Positions 50,511 through 62,938 are shown, counted from the stretch's first letter. The stretch is 64,000 bases of DNA from Tachypleus tridentatus (GCF_004210375.1 NC_134828.1:22870400-22934399); one strand, 5' to 3'. A program made the numbers and translations. The notes: generated from the letters alone by a model not told the origin.

Positions 50511-52008
50511 ATTCCAAATCCACATACAAACATTTTATTAAGAATTTTCAAAATACTTGTCTGTATTGAAAACCACTACGTAAATCAAAGTAACAGTGGA
50601 AGTGTAATAATATGACAAGTGTTATTTTTTGTATGAATATTATTATTGTTATTAACCCACTACTGACAGTAAACGTACTTTGCTTTCTAACCCCCTCTGA
50701 AAATGTTACCTTGGATATATCTTTATGTTAAATACACTATAAATCTTCAGTTCTGTTTCATTGGTTTCAGGATCTGTAGTGATGTACTGTTTGAAGGACC
50801 TAAACAGCTTTCATGAGGATGCAGAACATGGCCACTTAAGATAGGGGGTATTAGTGTCATACGTTTGCTTGTGATGAATCCTGAATCCCACTTTTCTTGA
50901 ATGTCATGAGGTTTCATATCTTGATAAAACTACATAAGTATATTTTTTAAGTATAAGGATAAGAAATAAAAGAATTAACTTAGTTATTTTTGTTTTCCAA
51001 GCTCAGTCATGGTCCATCTCATTTAAGACATAAAAGATACAATGATCTTATTAATAAAATTTTGAGATATTTTCCTATTGTTTATTCTTTTTTTTTATTT
51101 CACTAAAACATGTGACCCAACTCTATTTTAGATTAAATGTTTAACAGTTTCATCTATGAATATTAGAAGTGGTAACAGCTTCAATGTGAACATTTGAAGC
51201 TAAATGCTACTTTTGACGACATAGATCAGTGGTTCTCAAACCTTTTTTGCTCATGGATTGCAGATAGAGAACTGTTGGTTAAAGTAGTCTATTGGAAGAT
51301 CCCACTTCAAAATCAAATCCACTTTATTAATGTAACTAATCTGTATTAAAATAAATAAAAACACAAATATCTAGTGAAGTAATTCAGAAAAATTTAATAC
51401 CAGTATTAAACACACTCCACTAGATACCTATGTGCTCAAGTATATCAGAAAATTCTAGAAGCGTAATAAATATAAAAAACACCCAAGAAAGTTACATGTT
51501 TAAATTATCAGTTAATCACTTACCACGTGTAGGAAATTAATGAAATAAAGTGAAATATAAATCTATGATGCTGGTTAACAAAAAGTTATCTGTATATTTT
51601 GGCTGAGGACTTATTCAAGCTATTTGGTTATGTAATGTGGTATGTTTCCTAAAAAGATTATTTATTTTAAACACTTTATAAATGTATACACAGTAAACAA
51701 CCATATATATGTATAAACGTGTTTAAAAAAGCTATTTATTTTCAACATTTCATAAGTTTAGATACAGTAAATAACCTTAATTTGGATACATTTAATGTGT
51801 GGATATAATAAAACATTTTAAAACAGTTACTTAAATCAGTGTTAATCAGGTTATTTATCAAATGTGCATTAAACCACTTCTCTAAACACATGAACACATT
51901 TTATCATTTCTTGGGCATGAAAAACGGAAGAAGGACCACATCATATTTAATATTTAACCAGTTGCATTCATATTACATAAGAAATTGGGTTTTACACAAA
52001 AGTATATA
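50511..52008. other. Intergenic AT-rich stretch
   Basis: No gene seen. At 51,229 a hAT-like end (CAGTGGTTCTCAAACC) is present without a matching right end, probably a truncated MITE. Confidence 0.5.
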
Positions 52009-52163
52009 AAGTGGAACCCCTCTAAACAGCCATCTTTGGGACTGAGACAAACTGGCCTGATTAGAGGGATTCCACTGTACATAATTAGGGATTATGTAAA
52101 CAAAAAAGGTACTGTGATTGAATGACAGCTTTCGAGGGATGGCCGCTTAGAGGGGTTCCACTG
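52009..52163. mobile_element. TIR element with GTGGAACCCCTCTAA ends, compound structure
   Basis: The left end AAGTGGAACCCCTCTAAACA and the inverted right end (CAGTGGAACCCCTCTAAGCG) are flanked by TA at 52007-52008 and 52164-52165. An internal third end (TTAGAGGGATTCCACTG) at about 52,059-52,076 suggests a short ~70-bp unit nested in or joined to a longer one. Confidence 0.75.
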
Positions 52164-52627
52164 TATTAATTACAGTGTAAATACCATTAACTAATAGAAT
52201 ATTATTTAGGACAATATTATAATTTGGTGAAGCAGTGAAACAATATGCATTTTAATAACACAGATTGCAACAATTATTAGTATTTTATGGCTTGAAACAG
52301 AAATTGAGGGTTAATTTAATATATCTAATGTTTGCAGTCTTATGATAGACCCACTAAATAATTACTGTTTTTTAAAAAGTTAAATGCTCTGTTATTTTCC
52401 GAACTTTTTTTCACTTGAATAATTAATAATTTTATAAAACCAAAAGTACTGAGTGAGACAATCCACAAGTTTGCCAGGTGTAATTTGTATTTTAAAATTA
52501 AATGTGTTCCAGCAAAGTTTAACTTAAAAATCCTGATGAAAGAAAGTGTTGTAAGAAGAAAAAATAAAAAGTTTTTGTGAAAAGGTCTGGCAATTTATGT
52601 TCAATAATTTTTTAAGCCTACCTAACG

Positions 52628-52890
52628 CTCGGCATCGCCAGGTGGTAAAGGCACTTAACTCATAATCTGAGGGTCGCAGGTTCGAATCCCGGTCGCACCA
52701 AACACGCTCGCCATTTCAGCCATGGGGGCATTATAATGTGACGGTCAACTCCACTATTCGTTGGTGAAAAGAGTTGGCAGTGGATGGTGATGACAAGCTG
52801 CCTTCCCTCTAGTCTTACACTGTTAATTTAGGGATAGCTAGTGCAGATGGCTCTCAAGTAGCTTTGTGCAAATTTCAAAATATACCAAAC
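52628..52890 (+). mobile_element. SINE-A copy, sense
   Basis: CTCGGCATCGCCAGGTGG head, B box GGTTCGAATCC, end GTGCAAATTTCAAAATA. A short deletion removes the TAGCCCAA segment. Confidence 0.87.
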
Positions 52891-53159
52891 CAAGTATACT
52901 TAACAAAAGGAAGTTACAGATAGACTACACTTGCCATACTTTCACATACAGTTTTTGTTCATTACATGAAACATGGTTTATGTACAGTTGTAATTTACTT
53001 TTAAATTTCTTCCAAATAAAGCTCTTTCAGTGACTCACTATTAAGTCTGAAGTCTCATAATGCTAAAAACTGGGTGATGTTACACACAGTGGGAAAACTA
53101 CAGATGGTTCACTGTGTAGTTTTGCATTTCACAGCAAAGAAACAAAACCAAGTAGCCTG

Positions 53160-53735
53160 ACAAGGGACTATTTTTTGTCCATCTTGGCCCTCCTATTGAC
53201 AGGATTAATCTAAACATTAAAAAGCTCAGCCAGCCTTTCATAATCAAATATTTATCAAGCTTTCATTTAACCTCCCTTAAATTGATGGGAGTATACTACA
53301 TCTGAAGGCAACCTTTTCAAAGGCTAACCACACTGTAAGAAAAAAAAATGCTGTCATAGATAAAGATGACTTTTACCCTGCCAAAATTTATATTTGGTTC
53401 CCAAGGGCATCGAGAGGCAGGTCAGGCTCTGGGGACAATTATGTCCATGAGCCCCTTTTGAAGTCTTCATAAATTCATGGTATATTCTAGGGCATATGAA
53501 GAATGTTTCTGGTGGGCAGAGCCCAAAGGTGTTGAGAATTTACAATTTTCGGATAAAAAGGTATTTTTTGAGGCAAAGCGATTAGCCGCATTACTGAATT
53601 TTTCTCATGAAAATGAGAATACATTATTCTTTATCCCATGTTACCCTCAGGCCCTAGGACTTTAGCCCCCTGACTCCTCCTCTCGTCAGGCCTGTTGGCT
53701 CCCCCAGTATTACCATTTTCACAAACTATTTAAAA
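53160..53735 (-). repeat. LINE 3'-end relic interrupted by a younger insertion
   Basis: The flanks 53,240-53,400 (AAGGCTAACCACACTGTAAG, AAAATTTATATTTGG) and 53,702-53,735 (CCCAGTATTACCATTTTCA) are contiguous in the related copy at 36,800-36,980. The 300 bp between them are therefore an insertion. Confidence 0.65.
53402..53701. mobile_element. Non-autonomous DNA transposon nested in the LINE relic
   Basis: Imperfect inverted ends GGGCATCGAGAGGCAGG and (inverted) GGCCTGACGAGAGGAGG bound a ~300-bp GC-richer element with no convincing coding frame. Insertion is inferred from the interrupted LINE relic. Confidence 0.6.
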
Positions 53736-55290
53736 GTGTTTTTTTTTTCTAAAAGTTTAATCTATCACTTTTGCAGGTTTCTACTTATTTCTTTGCTTTA
53801 ATATATAGAATGTAATAACTCTTTTTTTTCATCTACCAGTTTAACGGGTTTTTCTTCTTTTCCCATAAAGGCGGACTTTTATTATTTATTACAGCGTTAC
53901 AAAAATAACAAATCAGACAAAGATAGCAGTAGCGTTGAAAATTGTTTATGTAATTGAAATAGGGAGTGTCTGGTTTTATTCACACCTGATAAGCAATTTT
54001 TGTCTTTCACTATTGTCTTGGTAGTTTATGAACACAATTGCAATAATTAGACCAGCATACGTCTGCCCATTCCCTGAAATACAAGCCTGATATTTAACAA
54101 GAAATCTTGTGCTTACAATAACAAATTAGCAGTATACAAGATATAATACCTCTGCAAACTCACACGGAAATATGTTAGATTCTGTTTATAATTGGGGTTG
54201 TATATGAAACGTTTTATAAGGTCAGGTGACTAAATTGAGTTACTAAAGACAATTTGAATTGACTAGAAGAGCCGACAGGTTGTGGTCTTACAATTTGCAC
54301 CTAATGAATAATAATATGGACACTTTTACAAACTTTAAAAATGAGTATGTTCCATATATACGTTTCAGTGTCGTATCTTAAGATTAACATATTTACACAT
54401 CTAATTTAGTTTAAAACTGTGCTCTGTGGTAATACACACACGTATTCAATATTATTTAATATTTTTATTAATTAAAAATGTCACGTATGTGGTGGCCCAC
54501 TGGTAATATTAAGTAGGTATAACGCTAAAACTCGAAATTTTGATGAGAACAGACAGACATACAAGGCTTTGCTTTCAACAACAAACAAAAAATATTTAAT
54601 TTATGTCTACTTTGTTAAAATCGCGTGTATAAAATAATCTACAATATTATTATGAATGTTAACTTGGTCCTCCAGAAGACTATAGAATTAGGTGAACAAG
54701 ATTTTGTGCACCAAACAACGATTTTTTTTTAATGTCACTAATTTTTGTGCTAATAGTGGAAATATGACCATAGAAGTTCTATACCATTTAAATCTGGTGG
54801 CTGGTATTTAGCAGTTTTAAAAGTATTAATTAGTTTGTGCATTACCGTCTTGAAACAGACCAACTCCGTTTAGAAAGTGTTCACCATAGGCTGAATACGT
54901 GACAAGGTTTAAATAATCACGTTTTCGTTTTATCGTTCAGTAAGATCAGAGCCCTTAAACATATCTACGGACATGCGCTGAACGGTTGTTACAGAATCGA
55001 AAACAACTGGATTGTTACTTATTTGTAGAAAATGTTTTTGTTTTTATTTCTGGCAGAAAAATGAAGATGTGCAATTATCCGTAGTTAGTTTTCTGGTGTT
55101 GATGTTCATTGGTCACAAGCAAATAAAAATATTAGAGAAAAAAAAAGACAGTAAAGCTAACTAATTTATTTCGACGTTCGTGCTTATTGACTCAATGTTG
55201 GAATTTGCTCTAATTGCATACATCGAAAAAGATTTTAAATCTAAATTAATTCACTCGCTGCGTTTTCTTTCTGTACGATATGTTTTACCA
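53736..55290. other. Intergenic AT-rich stretch
   Basis: No gene found. A short SINE-like core (TAACGCTAAAACTCGAAATT) lies near 54,488-54,590. Nothing else recognised. Confidence 0.5.
54488..54590 (+). repeat. SINE-C fragment
   Basis: GGTGGCCCACTGGTAATATT, ATAACGCTAAAACTCGAAAT and ACAAGGCTTTGCTTTCAACA: a third short SINE type, also seen at 55.7, 58.0 and 62.3 kb. Confidence 0.5.
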
Positions 55291-55291
55291 T

Positions 55292-55450
55292 CAGTCAGGC
55301 AAGGCTTAGTTGTTAGGGGAGGGGCGTAAAGTGGCCATCAATCTCAAAATGCATTGGTGAAATATCTCAAGAATTACTGGTGGGCGGTGTCAATTAGCTG
55401 CCTTCAGTCTAGTCTATCACTGCCAAATTATGGTCGGTTAGCGAAACTTG
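55292..55450 (+). mobile_element. SINE-A, diverged, 5'-truncated
   Basis: GGGGCGTAAAGTGGCCATCA, AAGAATTACTGGTGGGCGG and CTGCCAAATTATGGTCGG are degenerate SINE-A core words. Confidence 0.6.
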
Positions 55451-55689
55451 AAACATTTTTACCACCTTTTACAACTTTAGAAAATGAAGGTTTTTCATTT
55501 GAGAAACTTTTGAAAACTTTGTCTGTAATGTGTTGCAGGTGTTATAAGTTGTTCAAACTTGGCAACCATTGTAAATAAAATACATTGATAATTATGCATT
55601 TCTTAGTAATTAAACGTAGCTATTGAAAATGATTGATTCTCGTAGAATTACATTACTTCATTAATTTTCTGTATACTGCCAACCGAAAC

Positions 55690-55805
55690 ATTCAACCTGC
55701 AGGTGACTCAACGATGAATCTGAAGGCTTATAACGCTAAAAACTGAGTTTCGATACCAGAAGTGGACACAGCACAGACAGAGATCATTGCGCATCTGTGT
55801 GCTTA
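55690..55805 (+). repeat. SINE-C copy
   Basis: CTGAAGGCTTATAACGCTAA, AACTGAGTTTCGATACC and GTGGACACAGCACAGACAGA. TTTCGATACC resembles a Pol III B box. Confidence 0.6.
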
Positions 55806-55809
55806 AAAA

Positions 55810-56436
55810 CCATTATTTTAATACTTAATACAACTATTTCTATATAAAGATTTTATAAGTAAAATGAAATAAAACGAGGTGCCTGTGTTCTGAAAATGCT
55901 TATTATATTGTTTTTGTTTTGTGATTCAACCATTGTAATTTCCTACTATCGTTAATACAAACAACGAGATTACTGTAACGAATTAGTTAAAAGACTCGCT
56001 AGAACAACTGCAAATAAAAAATTAATTAATAAAAAATTGTTAAATAAATAATTTATAAAAGGTTTTTTAAAAGAGTAAGAGTAACATTTTGCATAGAATG
56101 TGCCTGTAAATAAAAAATACCCAAATAATTTATAAAAACTTACATTTCTTTGATAAGGAAAATAATGTGATATACATCAATAATTTCGTATGAATGTCGT
56201 CGGTGTTTGGGTAATAAAAGTTCATACCCTGGAGGGTCAGGTTCTCTATGACCTCTTCCTCCTCCCCGTACTTATATTCTTGGGTGATTGATATTTATAA
56301 CTGTGAACTGAATATTATTTGGTCCTTTTCAGGGCAATGTCCATGTATCTTGGCTCGTATACAGTTATTATTTTATTCTATTAGCAGAATGTCAAGTTCG
56401 CTGGTGGCATTTTTTTAAATACATAAATAAATAAAC

Positions 56437-56467
<31 letters not shown>

Positions 56468-56734
56468 ATTATTAAAAGTTTTTTATATTTTTATTATTTC
56501 AAGTTTTTATATTTTTTTTTCTTTTTATTTATTTTTATATTTGAAATATAAGTTAACTGGGGAGAGATATTTAGGACTAGCTTCATCATGTATGAAGTAC
56601 CTGTCTAGTTCGCATAGTAATTCGTTTTTCATCCAATTCTTTTAAAGTACATTATTGTACTATGTAGGAGTCTATCTGGTATGGTTGGTATGTTCGAGTA
56701 TTTGTGAATGAATTGAGATGATATTGTTCTTGGA
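55810..56734. other. Intergenic AT-rich stretch with TA microsatellite
   Basis: A (TA)n run occupies about 56,437-56,463, followed by TATTATT/TTTTTAT low-complexity sequence to 56,540. No gene. Confidence 0.7.
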
Positions 56735-57023
56735 TTTGTTTTGTTTTGTTTGTTTTTTTGGAATTTCGCACAAAGCTACTCGAGGGCTATCTGTGCTAGC
56801 CGTCCCTAATTTAGCAGTGTAAGACTAGAGGGAAGGCAGCTAGTCATCACCACCCACCGCCAACTCTTGGGCTACTCTTTTACCAACGAATAGTGGGATT
56901 GACCGTCACATTATAACGCCCCCACGGCTGGGAGGGCGAGCATGTTTAGCGCGACTCGGGCGCGAACCCGCGACCCTCAGATTACGAAGCGCACGCCTTA
57001 ACGCGCTAGGCCATGCCAGGCCC
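56735..57023 (-). mobile_element. SINE-A copy, antisense, with 11-bp target-site duplication
   Basis: Full-length copy ending CCATGCCAGGCC. The direct repeat TTGTTCTTGGA lies at 56724-56734 and 57027-57037. The head (GCGCGAACCCGCGACC) differs from most copies. Confidence 0.9.
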
Positions 57024-57108
57024 TATTTGTTCTTGGAACTCTGTATGCAGTTGTGAGGAGTGTGTTTTGGATTGTTTGTAGTTTAGTTTTAATTATTTTT
57101 GTAGATAT

Positions 57109-57231
57109 TTGTTTTGTTTGTTTTTGAATTTCGCGCAAAGCTACACGAGGGCTATCTGCCCTATCCATTTCCAATTTAGCAAGGGAGGTCAACTAGTCAT
57201 CGCCACCTACCGCCAACTCTTGGGCTACTCT
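57109..57231 (-). mobile_element. SINE-A, antisense, 3' half only
   Basis: TTTGAATTTCGCGCAAAGCT to CAACTCTTGGGCTACTC; the tRNA-like head is absent. Confidence 0.85.
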
Positions 57232-58029
57232 TAGAAAATCTTAATTTTCTGTTAAAATATTTGAACCTAGGTGGTCATTACAGCTTATTTAATTTACTCA
57301 TGCTTTAAATTTGTTTTACCTATGAGGTCCCAGTATTTCAATCTTGGTTTTTTTTTCTAAAAAAATAAATAAAGTCGGACATTTCACACTTAATATTGAT
57401 ACAAAAATTATTACTTATTGCGTGTTTCAAAAATTTTTCATTGAATTTGTCAAGGCCCTTGATACAAAATCCTTATATTTTTCTAAACGTTCTTGAAAAT
57501 TATTTTCCGTGTTATTAGACAAGAAATATGCCCTTGATTTACGCCTTTTAAAATGGAATTCTTTTTCATAAAATTAACATGACTTAAGCCTTGATTCCTG
57601 AAAAACAAAATAGAAACAGTTCTTTAAAAAATAACTCACTTAATAAAAACTCTGGAGATATAAGCCAGGCACCAGATTCTTAAAATATCAGGAAACCGTA
57701 ATCTTTTTTTTTTTAAATTTTACTTTTGCTTCATATGGCGTGGTGCGCAAATATTGTAAAAAATTGCTATCCGACTCGTGCCCTTGAGGAAGTTGCACAC
57801 ACGTAGCCCTCTTTTTGTCATGAACATTAGGCCTAATGTCAATTTTATTTAACTTCTGAATAAAAAAGACAAATAGTACGAGTTCTTAAAAATACGAATT
57901 TTCAATAAAAACTACTTAAATTTAGAAGCTCTTTACAGCTTCTTTCCAATTTTAATACAGTTGCATTTTTATTCTGAATTAAAGATAATTGTTTTACTAA
58001 CTTTCTAACTATTATTTTTCATTAAGATC

Positions 58030-58140
58030 AGTCTCCTGGCGGGACAGAGGTAAGTCTATTAACTTATAACGCTAAAATTCGAGATAGACAGCAAAGAGCC
58101 CAATGAAGCGAAGCTTTACTCCAAAACGAATACTCAAACA
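58030..58140 (+). repeat. SINE-C copy inserted in the 450-bp array
   Basis: AAGTCTATTAACTTATAACG, CTAAAATTCGAGATAGACAG and GCGAAGCTTTACTCC. It interrupts the spacing of the array. Confidence 0.55.
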
Positions 58141-58255
58141 TTAAAGTGACAGTGATTCATTCACGAGTTTTCTAACTAATAAACATAGATATTTCATACT
58201 TAAATTTGCTTTAAAATAAGAACTTTTTTCGCGTTTCAAAAAAAAAAATTATCTA

Positions 58256-58535
58256 GGGCCCGGCATGGCCAAGGGTGTTAAGGCGTTCGACTCGTAATCC
58301 TAGGGTCGCAGGTTCTAATCCCGGTCGCACCAAACATGCTCGCCATTTCAGCCGTGAGGGCGTTATAATGTTACGGTCAATCCCATTATTCGCTGGTAAA
58401 AGAGTAGCCCAAGAGTTGGCGGTGGGTGGTGATGACTAGCTACCTTCTCCTCTTGACTTACACTGCTAAATTAGGAATGGTTATCATAGATAGCCCTTGA
58501 GTAGCTTTGCGCGAAATTCAAACATAAACAAAAAA
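58256..58535 (+). mobile_element. SINE-A copy inserted in the 450-bp array
   Basis: GGCCCGGCATGGCCAAGG head, CGCAGGTTCTAATCCCGG, GCGCGAAATTCAAACATAAA tail. Near-full length. Confidence 0.9.
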
Positions 58536-59639
58536 AATTAATTTTTCGTCAATGCTTTTCTGAAAGCTTACGGATGTTATTTTCCATGTTATTCGACTAG
58601 CAAGATCCACTTTCGCTTTCCAAAATAAAACTCTTTTTGTAAAAATTAACAATATTTGAGCCTTAATCTGTTATGGATTTTTCAGTTAATCTTGATTTTA
58701 CTTTACAATTGAAAAAGATAAATACTAGAAAAGTTTTAAAATATGATATTTCAATAAAAAGTTTTTAAGCAAGGAGGTTATTACGGCTTCTTACCCAATT
58801 TAGTATTACTTTTAATTCATTTTATTTTATATAAGAGAGGGTTTTGTGAGTTGTTTTTTTCATCTCTAAAAGCGATATAATGTTTTTTTATTGAGGTCCT
58901 CATTTTTCAATCTTGAGTTTATTAACAAATAAATGAATATAAAGAAAGATTTAACTGTAATTTTAAATAAAAATATCTTTCTTGCATATTAAAAAAAAAA
59001 CGTTCCTCAAAATTTCGAAGTTATTTTTCAAAAAGCTCGCGAAATGTCTTATACATATTATCTGACTAAAAAGATATATTTAATTTAGCTTTTCAAAATG
59101 AAAACTTTTTTCTAAAAATTTACACAATTTGAGCCTCGATTTGGCTAACTTCTATTTACTTTTGAAAAAAAAAACAAACTAAAAGAGCTTCAAAAAATTG
59201 GAATTTTCAATCAAAATTCCAAAATCTTGAAGGTCTTTATGGCATTGTTCAAAACTAGCCCTACTTCATTTTTTATTTATTCTTTATGATTTTTTCTTTT
59301 TACCTTTAGAAACAATGTAATGCCTTCACTGAAGTCCTAATGTTTCAGTTTTTGTAAGAAATAAACACAATCAGATATTCCACTATTAAGTTTAAACTAA
59401 ACTGTGCACTTTTTTGTGGCTTTTAAAACAATTATTTCATCAAACTTTTCAAGGTATATTTTTCAAAAATTTCGTGAAAAATTATTTTATATGTCATTCG
59501 AGAAGAAAGATGCACTTGGTATATACTTTTCAAAATGGAACTACTTTAATCAAAACTCCAAATATTTGAGCCTCGATTTATCATAAGTCGCCCTACTAGC
59601 TTCGATTTTCACTTTATTAGTAAAGAAAAATGTTTACCG

Positions 59640-59750
59640 CTAGGATAGCGGTTAGTGTACGGATTTACAACGCTAAAATTAGGGGTCGAGTTCTGTCGTT
59701 GGACACAGCATATATTCCGATGTGGCTTTCCTATAAGAAAAATAAACATT
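59640..59750 (+). mobile_element. SINE-B copy inserted in the 450-bp array
   Basis: TAGGATAGCGGTTAGTGTAC, GGATTTACAACGCTAAAATT, AGGGGTCGAGTTC and GATGTGGCTTTCCTATAAGA. Confidence 0.7.
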
Positions 59751-60925
59751 AAAGAAAGGACAACCAATAGATAGGCTTCAAAAATCTAAATTTTCAGTCA
59801 AAAATTTTAAACCTATAAGATCATTACGGCTTCTTTCCAAATTTAGGCCTGATTTATATTCTGAGTTACCTATGGTAGTGGTATAATGTTTTTTTCATTA
59901 AAGCCATAATATTTCAGTGCTGAGTTTCCTAAGAAATAAAGACGATCGGAGACTTTGCCATTGATTGTACACTAAAATACACATTTTAATCAAAAACATT
60001 ATTTTTTCTCATTTAAATTATCAAAGCTATACACTTGCTATTTTTCGAAATGTTCGAGAAATTTCTTTTTCATGTTATTTGACAACAAAGGTGAACTTCT
60101 TATATGGTATACAAAATGTAACTTATTTCATCAAAACACCCAAGTTTTAAGCCTTCATTTGTCAGAAACATTAAGGTTAGTTTCACTTTTACTTTACTTT
60201 TGAAAAAAAAAAAAAAAAAGGCAAGCAGTAGAAACGCTTCAAAAATAGGAATATTCAATCAAAATTGTTAAATCTAGAAGGTCATTATGATTTCATTCCA
60301 AATTTATTCCAGTTCAAAGTGTTTGATGTTGTTTATCCTGGAAGAGGGAAAATAGTTTTTAATTTTCTAATCAATATCATATTTTTATTTAAAGTTATAT
60401 CAGCTCATTCTTGAATTTTGATAAGAAATAAACACAATCAGAAATTTCATAGTAAAATACTTTTCTTTGTGTTTCCAAACAAGTATTTTATCATCAAAAT
60501 TACGAGTTATTCCCCTTTTATTTTTCTAAAAGCTCATGAAAATTTCTGTGTTATTAGACTAGAAAAATGCATTTAAGTATTTCGAAATGAAAGTTTTTCA
60601 TCAAAATTCGCACGATTTAAGCCTTAATTTTTCATGAATATTTCTGTTATTTTCTATTTTATTTTACTTCGGAAGGACAGACAAAAGTAGAACATTTCAA
60701 TCAAAATTCCAAAATCTAGACGATATTTACGGCTTTGTTCCAAAAAATTAGTCCTGCTTTAATATTTTAGCAATTCTGGATGGGGAATTTCTTTTTATCT
60801 TCAGAAGCGATATAATGTTTTTCACTGAGGTCCTTAGTGATTTTTTTTTCGGTTTCATGCTATTCCAGTAGAAAGCTGCATTTGAAAAGCGCTTTTTAAA
60901 ATGGAACTTTTTTTTTTCGTGAATG

Positions 60926-61190
60926 TCCGGCATGGCCAGGTGGTTAAAGCAGTCAACTCGTAATCTAAGTGTCGTGGGTTTGAATCCCCAGAACATCAAA
61001 CATGCTTGCCCTTTCAGCCGTGGGGGCGTTGTAAAATGACGGTCAATCTCACTATTTGTTGGTAAAAGAGTAGCTCAACAGATGGCGGTGGGTAATGATG
61101 AATAGCTGCCCTCTTTGTAATCTTACACTGTTAATTTAGAAACGGCTGGTGCAGAAAGCCCTGATGTAGCTTTGCGCGAAATTCAAACCG
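60926..61190 (+). mobile_element. SINE-A copy inserted in the 450-bp array
   Basis: TCCGGCATGGCCAGGTGG head, GGGTTTGAATCCC B box, TTTGCGCGAAATTCAAACC end. Confidence 0.9.
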
Positions 61191-62059
61191 AATCTTTTTC
61201 ATGAAAAGTTCCAAAGTTTAAGCCTCGATTTGTTATTCCAGCTAACTTCGATCTAATTTTACTTCTGAAAAAGAAGAGACAGAACAGAATAAATTAAATA
61301 ATATGAATTTTCAAACAATGTTTTTAAACCTAAGGGCTCATTACGGTTTCTTTCCAAACTTAGTCGTGTTTAAATTTCTTTTTCTTGTGGATAAGAGAGA
61401 ATTGTTTATTTTTACCAATGGTAGCGATATAATGCTTTTCGTTAAAGCCATAACGTTTCAGTCCAGAGTCTTTTTTATAAAATAAACACAGTAGAAGATT
61501 TCTCAGTTAATTTTTAATTAAAATACTAACTTCTTGCACGTCTCGAAAACAAATCATCTTTTTGTCAACACTACCGTAGAATTTTCGTGAAAGTCATATC
61601 AGGTTTTTCGGCTACAAAGGTGCGCTTCATGTATGTTCCACAGTTTGAACCATGTAACTCGTATCCTTAAACTACCGAGATTTAGAAGTTCACTTATTAT
61701 GAATACTAGGGCTCGTTTCAATGTCATTTTTCTTCTTAAAAAAAAAAAATAAAGGTAAACAGTAAAAAGGCTTCGAAAATAGGAGTTTTTAATCAAAATT
61801 TTTAAACTTAGAAAGTAGTTACGGACTTCTTCCAAATTTATTCCAGTTTTATGTTTTTATTTTTTTGGAACAGAGAGTATTTTTCATTAAAACTGTAATG
61901 ATTAATTCCTAAGTCTTTCTAAGGAATAAACACTATCACATATTTCACATTTATTATATGCTACATGCTTTGTGTGAGAATAACTTTCATTTATCCAGGA
62001 ACCAGTAGCTGCGTTATTTTTGCATTATAATTGGTAAACATAAGTATACATTTTAGATG

Positions 62060-62272
62060 TGAGGTAACAACGGTTGGGACAGGTGGTTGCGCAACAAGCA
62101 TCTCGACGCAGTTCAACTGCTGCGCTTCAGCGTGTTTCTCATTGGTGGGCAGTTACAGGCACTTGCCACAAAAACTACAAACTGCTCAGTGATTTCCCCA
62201 ATAATTCCCAAACCATCCGTGACCCCCGAGAAACTTCAAACGACTCCCGAGGGGTCACAACTCCAGATTAAA
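62060..62272 (-). repeat. GC-richer fragment, possible hAT end
   Basis: The inverse of the right end reads AGTGGTGTTTAATCTGGAGT, followed by TGTGACCCCTCGGGAG, which resembles hAT-type ends. No partner end or duplication is seen. Confidence 0.35.
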
Positions 62273-62274
62273 CA

Positions 62275-62360
62275 CCACTGCTATAGACTCACAATGCTAG
62301 AAACCTGGTTTCGATACCCGTGGTAGACAGAGTAGTGATAGCTCATCATTTAGTTTTGTT
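62275..62360 (+). repeat. SINE-C copy
   Basis: CTATAGACTCACAATGCTAG, AAACCTGGTTTCGATACCCG and GATAGCTCATCATTTAGTTT; ends in a TTGTTAACTCC run. Confidence 0.6.
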
Positions 62361-62663
62361 GTTAACTCCAATCAATTAATGACAAAGGTTACACTTTCGT
62401 CACTAAGATTTATCACAAAAAAGGCTTATCTATTTAGTATCTAAAGCTTTTAGTGCACTGTTTTTTCTATCACTCATGAAATAAATGTTTTGGGTGATTT
62501 GAATATACTCAAGTGTTATGCATATTTTTTCTGGTTTTTATCAGTTCAAATAATAACTGCTTTCTAATTGAGGATTGTATTTGGCAATTGACTAACCTTT
62601 CTACCAGTATTCTGAAAACTGTTTTTAAACATGAGGAAAAAGATCCCTTGGTGAAGAGTTTTT

Positions 62664-62933
62664 GACCCAACATGGCCAGATGGTTAAGGCATTCGACTCG
62701 TAATCTAAGGGTCGCGGGTTCGAATCTCCAGCACACCAAACATGTCCGCCCTTTCAGCCGTGGGGGCGTTATAATATGACGATCAATCCCACTATTCGTT
62801 GGTAAAAGAAAAGCCCAAGAGTTGGTGGTGGATGATGATGACTAGCTGCCTTCTCTTTAGTCTTACACTGCTAAATTAGGGACGGCTAGCGCAGAGAGTT
62901 CTCGTGTAGCTTAGCGCGAAATTCAAAACAAAC
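62664..62933 (+). mobile_element. SINE-A copy, first of a tandem pair
   Basis: GACCCAACATGGCCAGATGG head, B box GGTTCGAATCT, AGCGCGAAATTCAAAACAAA end. Confidence 0.9.
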
Positions 62934-62938
62934 CTATA

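Larger units (their letters stand above)
57237..61960. repeat. Degenerate tandem array of ~450-bp units, about nine copies
   Basis: Three landmark blocks recur in fixed order. Block 1, TTTTCAATCAAAATT..AAA, then TAGAAGGTCATTACGGCTTC, recurs near 57237, 57890, 58733, 59186, 59779, 60236, 60686, 61299 and 61767. Block 2 is AAGAAATAAACACAATCAGA (57.36, 58.92, 59.36, 59.93, 60.42, 61.48, 61.92 kb). Block 3 is TTTGAGCCTCGATTTGTCAT (57.59, 58.65, 59.13, 59.57, 60.15, 60.62, 61.22 kb). Excluding inserted SINEs most steps are ~440-480 bp. Units have no long reading frame. Confidence 0.8.

Noticed and set aside
51229-51300. Complete hAT MITE beginning CAGTGGTTCTCAAACC
   Set aside because: No matching inverted right end or 8-bp duplication was found downstream, so at most it is a truncated end.
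53477-53665. Forward 62-residue frame with a protein-like look
   Set aside because: It lies inside the nested non-autonomous transposon at 53.4-53.7 kb and matches no transposase or host family I know.
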